Below are positions 44,691-57,446 of a DNA stretch of 64,000 nt, piece after piece. Below the pieces are notes generated by a model. It had not been told where the DNA came from. It did no database searches and worked only from the letters and a program-made list of their open reading frames with translations. This DNA comes from Strobilurus pachycystidiatus. Lineage: Eukaryota > Basidiomycota > Agaricomycetes > Agaricales > Physalacriaceae. How positions within the stretch are numbered: the first letter of the stretch is position 1; each line of letters begins with the position of its first letter. A program made the translations under genes and the position numbers. Location: positions 806,001-870,000 of the forward strand of contig JAHLMK010000019.1 of NCBI GenBank assembly GCA_019915135.1, in the 5' to 3' direction.

Positions 44691-46543
44691 ATGTCGGCCT
44701 CCAAGTTGGCAGAGATGCCCCAGGAAATAGTCGAACACATCGCCTTCATGTCCGCCACACTATCGCTCCTGGGCCCACCCTCCGATCTCGCTGCTCTGGC
44801 CGCTACTAATTCCTACTTTTACTCCCGATTGTCGTTTACTAAAAACCGAAATCTCTACGCGAATATCTTTGCATACAAATTTGACACTGCGATAGCCATG
44901 CGGCGGCTAGGACCACCTAAACTCACCCAGTCGGTTCTGGCGGAAGAGCTGAAGCGGCGGTTTCTCCTGCTGAAGCGCATCAAAGCGCGCACAGAGGCAT
45001 CGGTGGATCATTGCGACCCGACGAATCCTCTGGACCGCAAGCGCCTGCGCGACACACTATTTGGGGCCTACCTTCTCATGGTAGAGAACGAGGGGAAAAA
45101 TGAACAGCACCTCAGGGCATGTGGGATCGATGGTTGGCTAAACGAGTATTGGTTCCGACAGAAGGGAACGTCGCTCGCCACGCTGGCCTTGATGGAGGAT
45201 TCGTGGCCAGAGCAGGACGAGGAGCACTCGCTCGCAATGTGGTTGTTTTGGTTCCTTCTGAAACCTGGTATGTCGATGTGTGGCGTACGATGCTGCTGAT
45301 GTTTATCTCGCCAGATGTCATCAAGCGCGATCGAGGCTCTTGGAATATACTCTACGTGCTGAAGATCTACGCATTGGGTGCCCATCGAGTGAGTGATTTA
45401 CTCCTGATTTCGATTCTTCCAACACGTTTTCCAACACGTTGTCAGTATCGGCTAGCTAGCCCGTCTTGGAAACAGTTTCTCCCTTCAACTCGTCCACCAT
45501 CTGACACAGTCCGTCATTACTGCTCAGACTATAATCTCACTCCCCCAGCCATCGCCACGCCCGCAATCCTCTCCTTTTTCACACTCATCGAATTACTGGA
45601 CGCGTCGCCGTCATCGTCAACAGCAACGAGATTGAGCAGAAATGAGCGAAGATCGACGAATGGGGAAGAGTGGGAATGCGAATGGTACCGATGCTCCAGT
45701 TTGGGAATCGGTGCATTCAAACAGACGCTTACTCCAGCCTTCATTCCAGGAAGGTACGCATTTCCTTTCTCCGTGATGAATTTCTTCTCATTGTGGGTCC
45801 AATCTACACAGCATCGAAGGCATTTGGGAGGGCACATTCACAGTGAGTCAGAGCGTCTAATCATGAACGTTTCAACAACTATTGCAGTATCCTGAGTTCA
45901 ACGCCTATGCCGAACTCATCGGAGGCGCCGCCCCGACCATTTTGACGAAAAGTATGGTGGTCAAACATCGCCAGACGTGGAAGTTACGCGAGCATCATCT
46001 GGTGTCGGAAAATGAAGGGGAAGAATACATTCTGCTATCCGGCGGTGATCCTTTACGGTCATATTTCGCAACAGGTACTCGCGTAACAGAAACTGCAGTC
46101 GGTGTCGAGGTCGCGGAGCCTGGATTGACGTCGCCTCTGGTCTATAAACGAGCATCGTCCTTACAAGTCGACAATCAGGCCGTCCGTGACATCATTCTTA
46201 CTGGGGAGGTGCGCCTTTCCATACCATTCGGGTCTGTGCTGTCTTGATTCCTGCTAATCCAGGGCCATTCGGCTTGGGGTCAATTCAGTCTAGTGGGCCG
46301 CGTTCGACCTTGTGACGGGTTCATCAGTTTATCGAAGGACTATGTACGTGTCGTCGACCTGAAATCGATCGTGTTCAGGCTAACGGCAAAGTCTAGATCG
46401 ATGGCGACCGGGGGAAATGGTTGTATCGTGGCTATCTAATTGGCAACTCCGATGGCTACATCTCTGGCAGGTGGCGCGATACGATGAGCCCTCTGGAAAC
46501 ATCAGGCTATGAGGGTTGTTTTACTATGTCACGGCGCAGATGA
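44691..46543 (+). CDS. F-box domain protein, second subfamily, copy 2
   Basis: Seven exons (44691..45267, 45315..45388, 45446..45753, 45812..45842, 45888..46208, 46263..46343, 46397..46543) give 512 residues. The F-box is N-terminal (EMPQEIVEHIAFMSATLSLL), followed by NRNLYANIFAYKFDTAIAMR and a helical region. The family core contains PGSIEGIWEGTFTYPEFNAY, QTWKLREHHL, then GHSAWGQFSLVGRVRPCDG and the C-terminal module GKWLYRGYLIGNSDGYISGR ... RDTMSPLETSGYEG. This layout is common among mushroom F-box proteins of unknown target. The model is supported by perfect phase compatibility at every junction. The role in an SCF ligase is inferred from the F-box. Confidence 0.88.
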
Positions 46544-48904
46544 TCGACCTGCTTCTCGAATCGAACACCTCATTGTGGTAAACAAAATCAACGTCTGTAC
46601 ACAGCCTTTCCGCCTTTCTGGCACGTTGGCGGTCAAACACCCGTCGTCGCAACATGAGGCTCAACTGCTACTCAGGGTGTTCGGGAGCAGCTTGAACGCG
46701 GACCTTCACCAGAAATAGTCGAAGAGCTCTGAATAGAGGCGATGCTCACTCCCGACGTCGCTAAAGTCGCCTAACAGCTACATGCCAGTGCTATTCATCA
46801 CGGCGCGCAATTGAGATGAATTTCTCATTCACTCATTATTATCGCCAAGGCTCGTTTTGATATCTTCAGTCTATGCTGATAATCGTACTAGTAGCCGGAC
46901 GACAGACCTCGTCCGTCGTACTCTACTTTTCACCTAATCTCGGCACGTATGCATCCATGCAAAGTTCGCTTTCCATCTCAGTGTCTTGGATCTCGGATCC
47001 TGGTGGACTATGTACACTGCCAATGGCTCCATTCACCTAGCCTTCCGGTTATTGTTCCTGTCGTAAAGTGTGGCCAGGATCTCACTACTTCCCATGTCTT
47101 GATCCAACTGGTCCGACAACTCCAGCATAACGCTAGTATCATTTGATTTCATCGCCCCTGTTGATGATTTTGCGAAGCGCGGATCTGAAAGCGTGGTTAT
47201 GTGTAGATCTTACAACTTAGGGTGCCGACTGCTGTCTCCGGTGCGAGTATTCGTCGTCTTACTGGTTAGCGCTCAGACTCAAGATTTTGTCCGGATATGG
47301 CGAAGCTTTACAGTGACTACAGGTGACTCACTTCGCGCTAGAGATAACAGGAGATAACTTTCCGTTGCGCGCGTACGGTGATCGGCGATATTGATGCGCC
47401 GTGCCAAGATCGGCAGTTGTTGGTATGGCGAATTAATATCTGGAATTATACGTGGATAATGATAGTAGCTGAACTACGGTCCTAGTGGAAGATACAGATA
47501 CAGTAAAGTCTGTTGGACATGATGTCTCTGAATATGCGTGTACATTGTTGATCGCAAGAATAGAGTACGCGTCGCGGACATGCAGATCTGCGAGAGAAGG
47601 TATCGTGTCAGAGAAGAATGAAGGTTACATGGTACACGATGACGCACTGGAAACACAGGTGAGGGATGCGAAGGCCGAGTCACTAGTTCAAGAACCAGAG
47701 TCGCGTCGGTAGGCTGAGAAAGTAGGGGCCAAGGGCAAACTAGTGGCAAGACTCGCAGTACACCAAGACGAAAGACCTTCAGCAGAGTAAGTTTATCGGA
47801 GTATGAGCAGACGCGACGGATGTTGGTTCTGATGCCACACTCAGCAAACTGAAGAGCCCGAGTCTTGATGAATGTTACTCACTACGCATGATCAGCCTGA
47901 GCGGAGGGGACATCCTCCGCAAGACGAGACGTTCTGGGGAACTGAGTTCGCCGAGGCTTTGAAAGGACATCGTGGATAGTTGGCACAGAGGTAGGTCTGC
48001 TTTGTAGAACTATGGCAGGATAGACAGCGAATGGGCACCCAGGTGCACATAAAGCCAGAAGGGAGGAAGCACGTATAGAGAATTGTGAAGCACAGACATC
48101 GTATAAGTAGTGTGTGTCCGCGTTGAGGCGCAAAGAAAAGTACAGCCAGTGGTGGTCGGCAATGGTCTGCCAATTCAAACTCCGACACTAGCATGGACAA
48201 CGGTAGCGGGCTCTAGCACAAGACATGGCTACATCTGGCCCTCCTTTGTATGACAAAAAATGCATGTCATGGGCATACAATTCATATGACTGTCTTGAAT
48301 TTCTCAGTTTCTTTCTGGTCTTTCGGGAACACCCCATCCGAGGTGTCAAAAGCAACCTTCTCAGCATACATTCAGAAAATCCCGACAGTCATTTTCACGA
48401 TCGAAATATTTCAAGAATATAGTGATTTATTTCAGGGTTTTGGGAGTGTGTGAGCTTGCTACAGGATTTGGTGGAGAGCGAGCGTCGAAGGACTCGTTTG
48501 GCCGAGAGACAGGGGCAATTTCCATTTCCGGCAATACCACTTTCTCGGTCACCAATTTTTGGCCCAGTTGCCGACCACCACAGCCAGCCTAGAAAGTGGA
48601 AAATTCGCGTGGTGGATCATCAGGAGCACGGCGCCATCATTGAGCAAGTCCGACAGTAAGGCTGTTGCCCGTCACTGGAAAGCAGAGACGCCCAGATCAT
48701 GATAAAGACGTGGTTTTACTAAATTTGCGACCGAGTTCTGTCTCCGGATATAGCTGCATACAGCCTGCATCAGGCCTGCATATAGTAAGTGATCATCGTG
48801 GCTGAGCAAGGAGGCGTGACAAGGACAAGACCAGAGTTGCTGCCAAAATCAGAACGGTGTGATCCGGGCGGCGAGAGCTTTGTCCTGGACCCACAAAGGT
48901 CATT
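46544..48904. other. 2.4 kb gene-poor block
   Basis: This lies between F-box copy 2 and the first kinase-like gene, all on the plus strand. Two overlapping minus-strand frames of about 100 codons at 47882-48200 are mutually exclusive and featureless. No RNA gene or repeat was recognised. Confidence 0.4.
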
Positions 48905-50383
48905 ATGACGATACCGAAACAGGCCATCTGTTGCCTTGGTGCGTAACCTAGGGCTCGTTCTCCCGCTCGAGGGTCTCATCTCCCTTCTGCTTCTTAGGCG
49001 TTACATCCTCGCCAGATTTCTCCGAGTTCACTTTGGTGCAGAACGCTCATCTAGTCAAGATCAATGCTCCTCCTCTGCCTGCTTTGGATTGGAGTCGCCT
49101 CTCTACACCAGACTACCTCCATTTTCTTGACAGACAGAACGAGCGTACGAAGCTACTACGAGGGTTCATCGTAAGTCCTCTGGCCACTGGCCACGATCTT
49201 TATCGGCATTCCTCTCAGCAAAACATCGCCAGGAAACTCTTATTCACACGGTTGATTTTCATAGCATATCCACTGCAGTCCTCGCACCTCTTTCAACTGG
49301 CGGGTACCATCTTATTCCCAAGGACTATGATGACGATCACAGTCCTGTCAAATGCAGAGTGTGGGCGCCATTAATAGAACTCGCAGAGATCAGGACGACG
49401 CGTTGGTGTCGTGAACAATTGCGTCGAGGCATTTGGCGGAACCGTGAAGTTGGTACGTATCCTCATCTTTAATCATCCTTGTGAAACTCTCCTGAACCCG
49501 TCTTTTTTCCAGAGATGCTGATCTCCTGTGATCGCATCGATTCATGGCATACCGGGCAGATCACCGAGCGCCTGTACATGCTAGCTGCACGCGGACTGGA
49601 TCTCTTCTTCCCTGTACTAGGCCATCTGGTCAATGACGGCTCCATCATTGGTCTAGTATCAGAGTTGTACGAAGGCCCTCTCGTCGAAGAAACGGATCGT
49701 GCTCTGGTACGTCGCTCAAGTGGAGATTTGATTCGACAATGACCGACTGTTGTTAGTTGTATGACGCTTTTCAACAGCTAGAGAGCGAAGGGGTATTTCT
49801 CGTGGACGACGAAGGGATCGAGAGCTTTCTCTTGGTTGCCGATGGAAAGATTCGGTTTGCAGTGGACGGTTTATGTTACCTCAAACCCTACAATGGAGGT
49901 GAACCTGAGGAGGTACTGGAGGCGGCCAGCAGACGCCATTGGGATGTCTTGGAAGCCATACTTTGGAGGCTCAGGACAACGGCGACTGAAACCGGCGAGG
50001 ATGTATTCAGCTGGAACAAACACTTCGATCTTCTGGTATACATCCCTTCCCCAGAACGTCCATGTATGTTGTCAATAACCCTTACCCTGCGACAAGGAGC
50101 AAAATGGGACAAACTCAAGCGATCCAGGCAACGCAGTCATCGTCGTCTGTTGATCGGTGCGACGGACGAAGCAAACCTTGTTTCAGACTGTGTTCGTGAT
50201 GATGATGATGAGGAGGAGAACGCTCCATTATCCCGAACACGCGCCAGTCTGGAGATGCGCTCGGTGCGGAGGACGTACCTGTACGATCCCTATCGACGGG
50301 CGGCAGCCGTCGGTCGATACCGCTCTGTGTGGGGCGATGAAAGTGATATTACCGATGAGGGAAGGTCTTCCGTCGAACTATGA
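48905..50383 (+). CDS. divergent kinase-like protein, tandem copy 1
   Basis: Five exons (48905..48938, 48998..49170, 49233..49452, 49513..49706, 49757..50383) give 415 residues. The 34-nt first exon encodes MTIPKQAICCL. The middle part has the order of elements seen in degenerate fungal kinase folds: RREL/REQLRRGIWRNREVEM before a helical segment, FPVLGHLVNDGSIIGLVSEL (resembling the hinge), DRALLYDAFQQLESEGVFLV (where HRD would be) and ADGKIRFAVDG (where DFG would be). The catalytic Lys, HRD and DFG residues are not recognisable, so it would be a pseudokinase. The C-terminus is basic then acidic (DDDDEEEN) and ends SVWGDESDITDEGRSSVEL. The kinase relation is my inference; the pairing with the next gene is certain. 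Confidence 0.82.
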
Positions 50384-51622
50384 AGGAGCGAGACCTTGAG
50401 GCTCATTCATGGTTCCATGCTGTCTTCTTGCGCTCTTATGCTCTGTTGTGTCATGCTTTATAACACTTAGGTCTCTGGCCGGTGACTCTGCAGTAGTTAG
50501 CTTGTGTGTATCCGAATATGATATGTGCTAACTACAGGAAGTATCATTTCACGTGTCGTATCATACATTATGTGTGATGCCTATGATTAAGAAGGAGGAG
50601 TAAGGTAGTGGCTCTGGAAGATGGAAAGAGGGATGCTATGGATACAGAGATGACGTTGAATGCAATTATGCTGTGGACAAGAGAATGTATGATGTTGTTA
50701 GCCACGAGAGACCTGGCAGTGTTCTTGCGTCAGCTCAAAGTTTGGATAAGTATGAACATCTTCACCGATACAGATAGGCTGGCTTCCTTGAGTGTTCTCA
50801 AAGAGGTAGTAGCGCAAAGCCAAGGCCGAGACTAGCAGCAGAGAGGAGCAGACGTTCAAAACCCAGTATGCGAAAGCCAGCATGACAGCAGACGGAAAAG
50901 ACATTTCGCAGAGTAGCAGAGAGTATCGGCAAATACAATGCGGACAGATCAAACAGCCAGATTCGTGAGAGCTGTTCGTGGAGACAAACGATGAGCGTAT
51001 ATTCGGGCGGTACATACAAAATGCCAACTATTCCACTTACTTCAACAGGAATATTATTTTCTGCAGCTCAGGCAGAGGTCGCTGAATGTACCTCCCGGTG
51101 CCAGAGGAGGCCTACTTCGAAGGGCGCAGCGAGGATTTGGGCAATAGTATGGCACAAATCCTACATTGCCGCAACGAATACATTTGACGTTCTTCGAGAC
51201 GCACATCAATGAGAATGACACAGAAAATATGGAGAAGGACTGGACTCACCGGCGCGACTTATGTATCACTCGATGGTATGGATCGCCATGTACTATGTAG
51301 TAGTGATACTAAGTATAGGCAAGATGTCTGAACTTGAATCCTCGTCATGCCGCCGAAAAACGCCACTTTCGGTGAAAGCGCCAAAGTTATGCGAGCTGAG
51401 AAGTACCGCTCGGCTCAGGGTCTGCTCATCGCAGCTCAAGTCCGGATAGCAAAACGTTCTCAGATGGCGGTAACAAATGTGGCTGGACCCACAAACGCGC
51501 ATATTAGCCAACTCAGGCTCATCTGCCGCGACTGCCGGGTCATGGCCGCGTGGGTACCGCGTGTCATTGACGTTCTTGCCTCTTTCAACAGCCTGGGGAT
51601 TTGGATCCACACATATACACGA
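50384..51622. other. spacer between kinase-like copies
   Basis: About 1.2 kb. A 109-codon minus frame (50698..51027) contains one hydrophobic run (about SAVMLAFAYWVLNVC) but no supporting signals. The plus frame at 51347 overlaps the start of the next gene in another frame and is a shadow. Confidence 0.4.
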
Positions 51623-53074
51623 ATGACCATTCCCAGACACGCTATCGGCTGTATTGGTGAGCCGTTAGTCCCGGAACAGGCCTCTTTTAACCGCACCGGC
51701 CACTAGATGCCATCTTTGGCCTCGGTATCTCGAGCTTCAGCTTCGCCAAGTACAACCACATCGTCCAAGTAGATGCTCCCGACATGCCTCCCGATTGGAA
51801 GGCGATCATGAATGACCCAAGCGATCCTTTTATGATCCAGAAGTTGATGCACCAATTCATCGCGAATTATCAAGATGTTGTGGTACGCCGCTGTTGTAGG
51901 CAGCAGTGCATAGTACGACTTATCATCGTCCTCAGGAGGTCCTCATTAGCACTATAAGCTTCATGGAAACTACGTCGGCCATACTTGCGCCACTTCCGAA
52001 TGGCGAATTCAAACTTATTCCTCGGTACACGACACCGGATTATTATCCCGTTAGAGCCACCACCTGGGCTCCCCTGGTAGATTTGAGAGAGATTGAAGTT
52101 ACAAGCTGGTGTCAAAGAGAGCTTCGCCGAGGATTGTGGCGTGGACGCGAAGTCGGTGCGTGAAGTGGATGTTCAATCGCGCTTGTCTCTTTCTCACGAG
52201 TCTGACATGACTTAGAGATGTTCGTGGCATGTGCTAGCGGACTGAATATCAAGCTTCGACGGTGCATGAGGACCTTCCACGCATTGGAAAAGCGCGGACT
52301 TGACCTGTCCTTCCCTGTCTTAGGCCATCTCGTCTCGGAGGGTGCCGTCATCGGAATCATACAAGAAATGAATACAGGAGAATTCGGGTCTACCACAGAT
52401 CGCGCCTTGGTAAGTATCTGTCTCTCGTGACAGCCAGATTTGTTCTCACGTCTAAAAAAAAGGTCTGCGAGGCCTTCCAGCAGCTTGCCAGCAACAACAT
52501 CTTCTGCATGACGGAGCTGACATTGTACAGCGTGTTTCTCTCAGATGGGAAAGTACGTTTCGGTCATGACGGAGCCACTGCTCTAAGAGTATACTCTGGC
52601 GATGAGCTTCCAGACATCCTCGCCGAAGCTCGGCGTATACACTGGGAAATGCTTGACAGCTTCCTTGGCGTGCTTGACTTGAACTCGTCTTCCGACTATT
52701 TCAGCTGGACGAAGACTTTCCGCATCTTCTCATATATACCCTCTCCTGAACGGCCTATCCTCATGGACTTGAGCATAAACGTCCAGCAGCGGCCCAAATG
52801 GCCACGTCACCGCTCCCAATTGCGCAGACACACTGCAAAGCTCTTGGTAGGAACCAGGCCCGACGAAATCGTTGATGTCGCATTCGCACCCCTGCAGGAC
52901 GAAGACGATTATCCCCTGCCTCGAGCACGTCTAGGTACCGAGATACGCCATACGCGTCGGCGGCCATCTTTCAACCCGTATGCAAGGGTGTCCATGGGTA
53001 TCCGTTATGCGTCGGTCTGGGGAGACGACAGCGACGTTACTGAAGAGAGCCGAGCATCCATAGAACCTGTTTGA
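51623..53074 (+). CDS. divergent kinase-like protein, tandem copy 2
   Basis: Five exons (51623..51656, 51707..51882, 51936..52155, 52216..52409, 52463..53074) give 411 residues. Exons 1, 3 and 4 are identical in length to those of copy 1 (34, 220 and 194 nt), and exon 2 differs by 3 nt. The first exon encodes MTIPRHAIGCI, against MTIPKQAICCL in copy 1. Conserved blocks include CQRELRRGLWRGREVEM, FPVLGHLVSEGAVIGIIQEM, DRALVCEAFQQLASNNIF, SDGKVRFGHDG, the YIPSPERP motif and the tail YASVWGDDSDVTEESRASIE. As in copy 1, positions expected for catalytic residues are not preserved. The sequences have diverged widely outside these blocks, so the duplication is not recent. Function unknown. Confidence 0.84.
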
Positions 53075-56000
53075 GAACCCATAATTTCTGTCGCATTTAA
53101 TTTCACCCGCATTAGTTTTAGTTCTTAGCTGTCTATTGCTCCTTGTTGCTTTGTTGTTGTGATTCTTGAAGTATGCATTGTACATATCTGTATCGCTAGC
53201 TATTGTTTTGACCTGCTAAGTATTAGCAACGCATGTAGACACTGTTACTGTCGCCAACTTGATGGTCTCAAGTTTGGCGCCTATTTCACAGTAAGCTTTT
53301 CAGAAGTAACGGTAAGTATTTCACCATTTCTTGTCCGATGTACCGGATGGATAGCAGTTCAAATTGATCAGCGGCAGCCGGAATGAGTTCCGAGGGCGCC
53401 TCGCTTATATCACGCCCAAGCCTGAGCCTCGGAGGCTCGGACTATGGACACAGAGTCATTTTCTGTCAATCGACTGCCTTCTATGTATGTAAGTAAATCA
53501 TGATGCTCGCAGGTCACAGAGGCCCGAGATCACAGATAAGTGTGGCACCGTCATACCCGAGATCGGATTCGAGAGACAATTGGAATCCGAGTCCCGACAC
53601 ATCGCTTTCCTGAGCACCCCGCGCCACGAAAGATCCGTCTGCGTTATGCAATGACCGGCTTCAACCAACAAGAAAGATCACGTATGTGCCATGTCAGCTG
53701 GGGTCTTAGAGAAGGTCGGCCAGACAATCTGTCAGAAGAGTTGATGATTGTGTGGCCAGAGTTCCAAAGATAGGGTCAATCAGACGATCCCGTGAATCAC
53801 CTCTGGGGCAGCTCGTACAGTAGCTCTCAAGATTGACGGTGATTTTCATCCGAGAGTTTCTGGGTACACTTCAAGTCCATGTACCAGTGCGTCACATATG
53901 ACGCGACATCAGACCCTTGTACAACGAGATGACAAAAAGAGGCCACCTTGTAGCTTCAAGATGTGACACTGGTCCTGTGTAGCTGACATATGAGTCGAAG
54001 TGTCTTAAGCTGTACTTCAGTTAGACGAATGCTATTGTAAGTAGTAACATGCTCACAGTCACTCGAGCTAAGACCGCAGAACTGGCGTCAAAGAATTACG
54101 TCTTGCCGTGAGAGATGAGAAGTATGGGCAATGTAACTCGCGGAGGTGAACCGCTTCGTGAGTGTACTGGTTCATAATTTTGCGGTGATATGGGACGTTC
54201 GAAATCAGTCTGATATACAGTGCGATCGGAGCCGCTGCTTTGGACCCGCAATCCGGACCCTTGTGGATCAGAGTGATTGAATCTGGCTCCATACATAGTT
54301 GGTGACTGATCTCCACGAAAGTGGGTCCACAACCTCGAACATACTAGAGATGTTTCATCCACCACGGGTTCGGCTGTGGCTGTGAAGGGAAGGCGGTAGT
54401 GGTAGTAGAAGGCGAACCTAGGGTATTGGCACCCGAGACTTCATCGTGGTCTCAATGTATTCGAGCTGCCAATCTTGCAAATTATATCATTCATAGCTCG
54501 AACCCTTGAGTACACAGATTGAAAACAACATATAGATATAGATAAAGCAGACAAAGGAAAACTAAATGACACGCTTGTCCTTGCTGGGTAACGAGTCCGT
54601 TGCATACTGAACCCTCCTCTCCACATTGATCTGCACCGGCAGCTGAGTACGGATCAGTGTCGCTCAGTTGCGAAACATGATATGAAGAATCTCACCTCCG
54701 ACCGTATACCTACGTCGCCGTTCGAGTCGTCTTCCGCGGATGTCACTTGTGATCGCTGATTCTGCACAAGCATCAGAGTCTATTTAAACGCGGCAATATC
54801 AAGCAAACGACGCACGAAAAATGTCACAGATTGGTTGCGCCGCGTCTCCATTCGAACGTTGACGAGGATGGTATTACGGCCTGTTTCAGGGGACGAGACT
54901 GAGCGGCCAGGCCGTATGCTCTCGCAAGCGTACAAACTGATGGGCTATGAGTATTACGTGTCAAAGGTAATGAGACGGTGCCGTACGTGACGAGCAAAGA
55001 GATAGCATAACCTACAACTCTCAAAAGTCAGGAAAGGAGGGAGAGGAAGGAGAGGCCGAAGACGAACATTTACCAATAACAAAATGTATACCGATAAATA
55101 CGAGATTCGTCATGGAGAGCCACTGTTTGGGTCATACAGATGGGCCTGGTGGGATCTCTGGATGACTCACAAATATTAGAGTCACAATTGTACCGGCACT
55201 GTCGCACATAGCAAGTGAATTCCATGAGTGAAGTAGGAAAAAGAAGCTGCACGAACCAGGTCAGTAAGCCGGGTTCGAATGTATACAACGTGAAAGAGTT
55301 GATGATTGCGTTCGTCTACGGGATGTATCAGTGTCTGCTATCGTTACCTGAGTGCAAAACAAGCTAATGCACGTTTGGGTGCCACTCCGAATTTGAGACC
55401 TTTGGAGAAGATAGAAAAGTGAAGGCGCACTACGTTTGTGGGCATCAGTGTCGGCTGGATGGAATAGAGCAAGTGCACTCCGAACTGGGCCTCGGAACAG
55501 AACAACATACAAAGACGCGAACAGGCCGCCAATGAGCACGGAGCCATAGTTACTACTGATATCGACGGTCATGGGTCAGAAGGTGGGCGAAAGAGACCAC
55601 CGTGATGATGGGGTAGAGAAAGTCCTATGATGAAAAATGAGACCGCGTCTGTTGAATATCACTCAAAGACCTTGCTTCCTTAGATAGGAGATCCCAATCG
55701 CATTCAGACTGAAGTTTGCGCAATGCGCATGGTGCTCATGTACTCAAGAAGACGCACCAGCTCTATAGTTCGATTCAATTTCGAGCCGAGACCGCCCAAG
55801 GCCATATTCAATGCACAAATCACAACTAGTGACTGTGGCCAAGGATTTTAGGCTACTCCAGTGCTGCCAAGCGCGCTCTAGATATAAGAAGTAAGTAAGT
55901 TTTCTTCTGCATGGACTGACGAAGTCGACACACACAGGGACCCACAGGTGACAGTTCCGAGGAGCCAAGCCAATGCCATTTAGCACGTCCACTTATCGTC

Positions 56001-57446
56001 ACCGTGGGACGCAAGGAATCAAGGAGTTAGACAAGAAAGTCATGCACTAGAGAGGCTGTGCAATTGTGAGCGCCTGTTATGCTCGGGCCGTGGACTTGCC
56101 GGGTGGTGCCGCAAACGCCTCTCTCTCTGTTCTCGACCTCAACAATGTATATGGTGCGCCTGACCTTCTTCTAGCTTCTTGGAAGCTGGCAAACAAATCC
56201 ACACGGTGCAACGCCTGCGGCGGAACTCATCACGCGTCTCACGGGAGACATTTCTGACGCTCTTCCAACGTGATATGCTTATAGTACAGCGTGCAGCATC
56301 ATTATACTATTTTATAGGCTAAGGATGAATCAGGATGATTCTTAGTCGCGAAACTGCACTGGGGAACGGAGCCTTCTGATTTTGCGCCATGCCCTCACAC
56401 TCGCTGTGGCTATAGGCTCTGTCGTTGGCCACACTCGTCTGGCATCGTCATCGGCACCGACAACCGAATTGTGCTCTTCACCAGTACAGATCAACAAGAG
56501 CTTGAATTTACTTGTGTCCATCACCGCCGGATATAGGGCCCTTTCTCCAGAATTTCGACTGTCTAGACTCCGAATCTACTATATGCGTCATCCGCAGATT
56601 CGAGGACTCGGAGGTCCACTTCGCTTCGACTTTGATGAAGTTGTTCCTTGGAATGCGATTGCTTGTCCGATGGTGTCCTACAACCAAAACGTTAGCACTT
56701 TGTCTGCGTGTCGACGGCTCTGCAAGTTCCCCGTCGCCGGCCCAGAGCTTGGAGTCAGTACCTCAATCCCCGAGACTATGCCTCAACGTTGCCAACTCTC
56801 GCCAAGGGAGCTACAGAACATGGGCACATTCTAGTGCTTCGGCCGATAATTACAATGTGTTTGGGAGGCGGTTTCAGAGACATAAATGCGTAAGGTTCTC
56901 TTGATGTACGATTTGGATGTTGTTCCCTCTGGTAAGCCATTTGTGAATCCCTTATGCGAGGTGGTACCTCCATTTTGCTGGACCAGTAGATGCGTTATAT
57001 ATAGAACTCCTACATGCATAAACTTCGGCTAAAGACCAAGCTGGAATTTTACAACAGACAGAGAGAGAGTCGAAGTGACGGATTTGGGTGATGGGCGTCA
57101 CAATTTGTGGGTGCCAGCGGGTCCACGACTTGACTTCGTACCATGACCATCTTCTACTGAACCCTCACATCCCGTTGCTCTCCCCCATTACTATTGGGAT
57201 ATCTAAACTGGCTTTACGGGCACTTTTTTGCACACCCTGAGCCGTGACAAAGGCAGCTAAATTGGACCAGATTGAGCCTCATCAGTGACGGCGTCCACAA
57301 AACATTCATGTGAGTCAATCGCTGCCTCATCGAGCTTCAAACTCACCTCAAAACGTGCTTAAAGCTTCACTTTCATCTGGAGGCACTTTGACGCGGCGAA
57401 AACATCTTTATCATTATCCTTATTAGCAAAACCAAGCGCGGCCATC
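53075..57446. other. 4.4 kb gene-poor block
   Basis: Apart from the possible membrane-protein relic near 55.1-55.6 kb, no frame here is convincing. A 150-codon plus frame at 56382..56834 overlaps a 130-codon frame at 56512..56904; neither has a domain. I saw no transposon ends or RNA genes. The last part contains the SET2 promoter. Confidence 0.4.
55140..55572 (-). pseudogene. possible relic of a DUF6533/6534-type multi-TM protein gene
   Basis: A minus-strand frame starts at 55572 with MTVDISSNYGSVLIGGLFAS, which closely resembles the N-terminal TM segment of the large DUF6533/DUF6534 membrane-protein families of mushrooms. Downstream, pieces in other frames recall later parts of such proteins (QFGVHLLYSIQPTLMPTN; TWFVQLLFPTSLME), but I could not join them by plausible introns of normal length. 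Either the gene is decayed by frameshifts or my reading is coincidental. The extent of the relic toward 54.8 kb is unclear. Confidence 0.25.
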
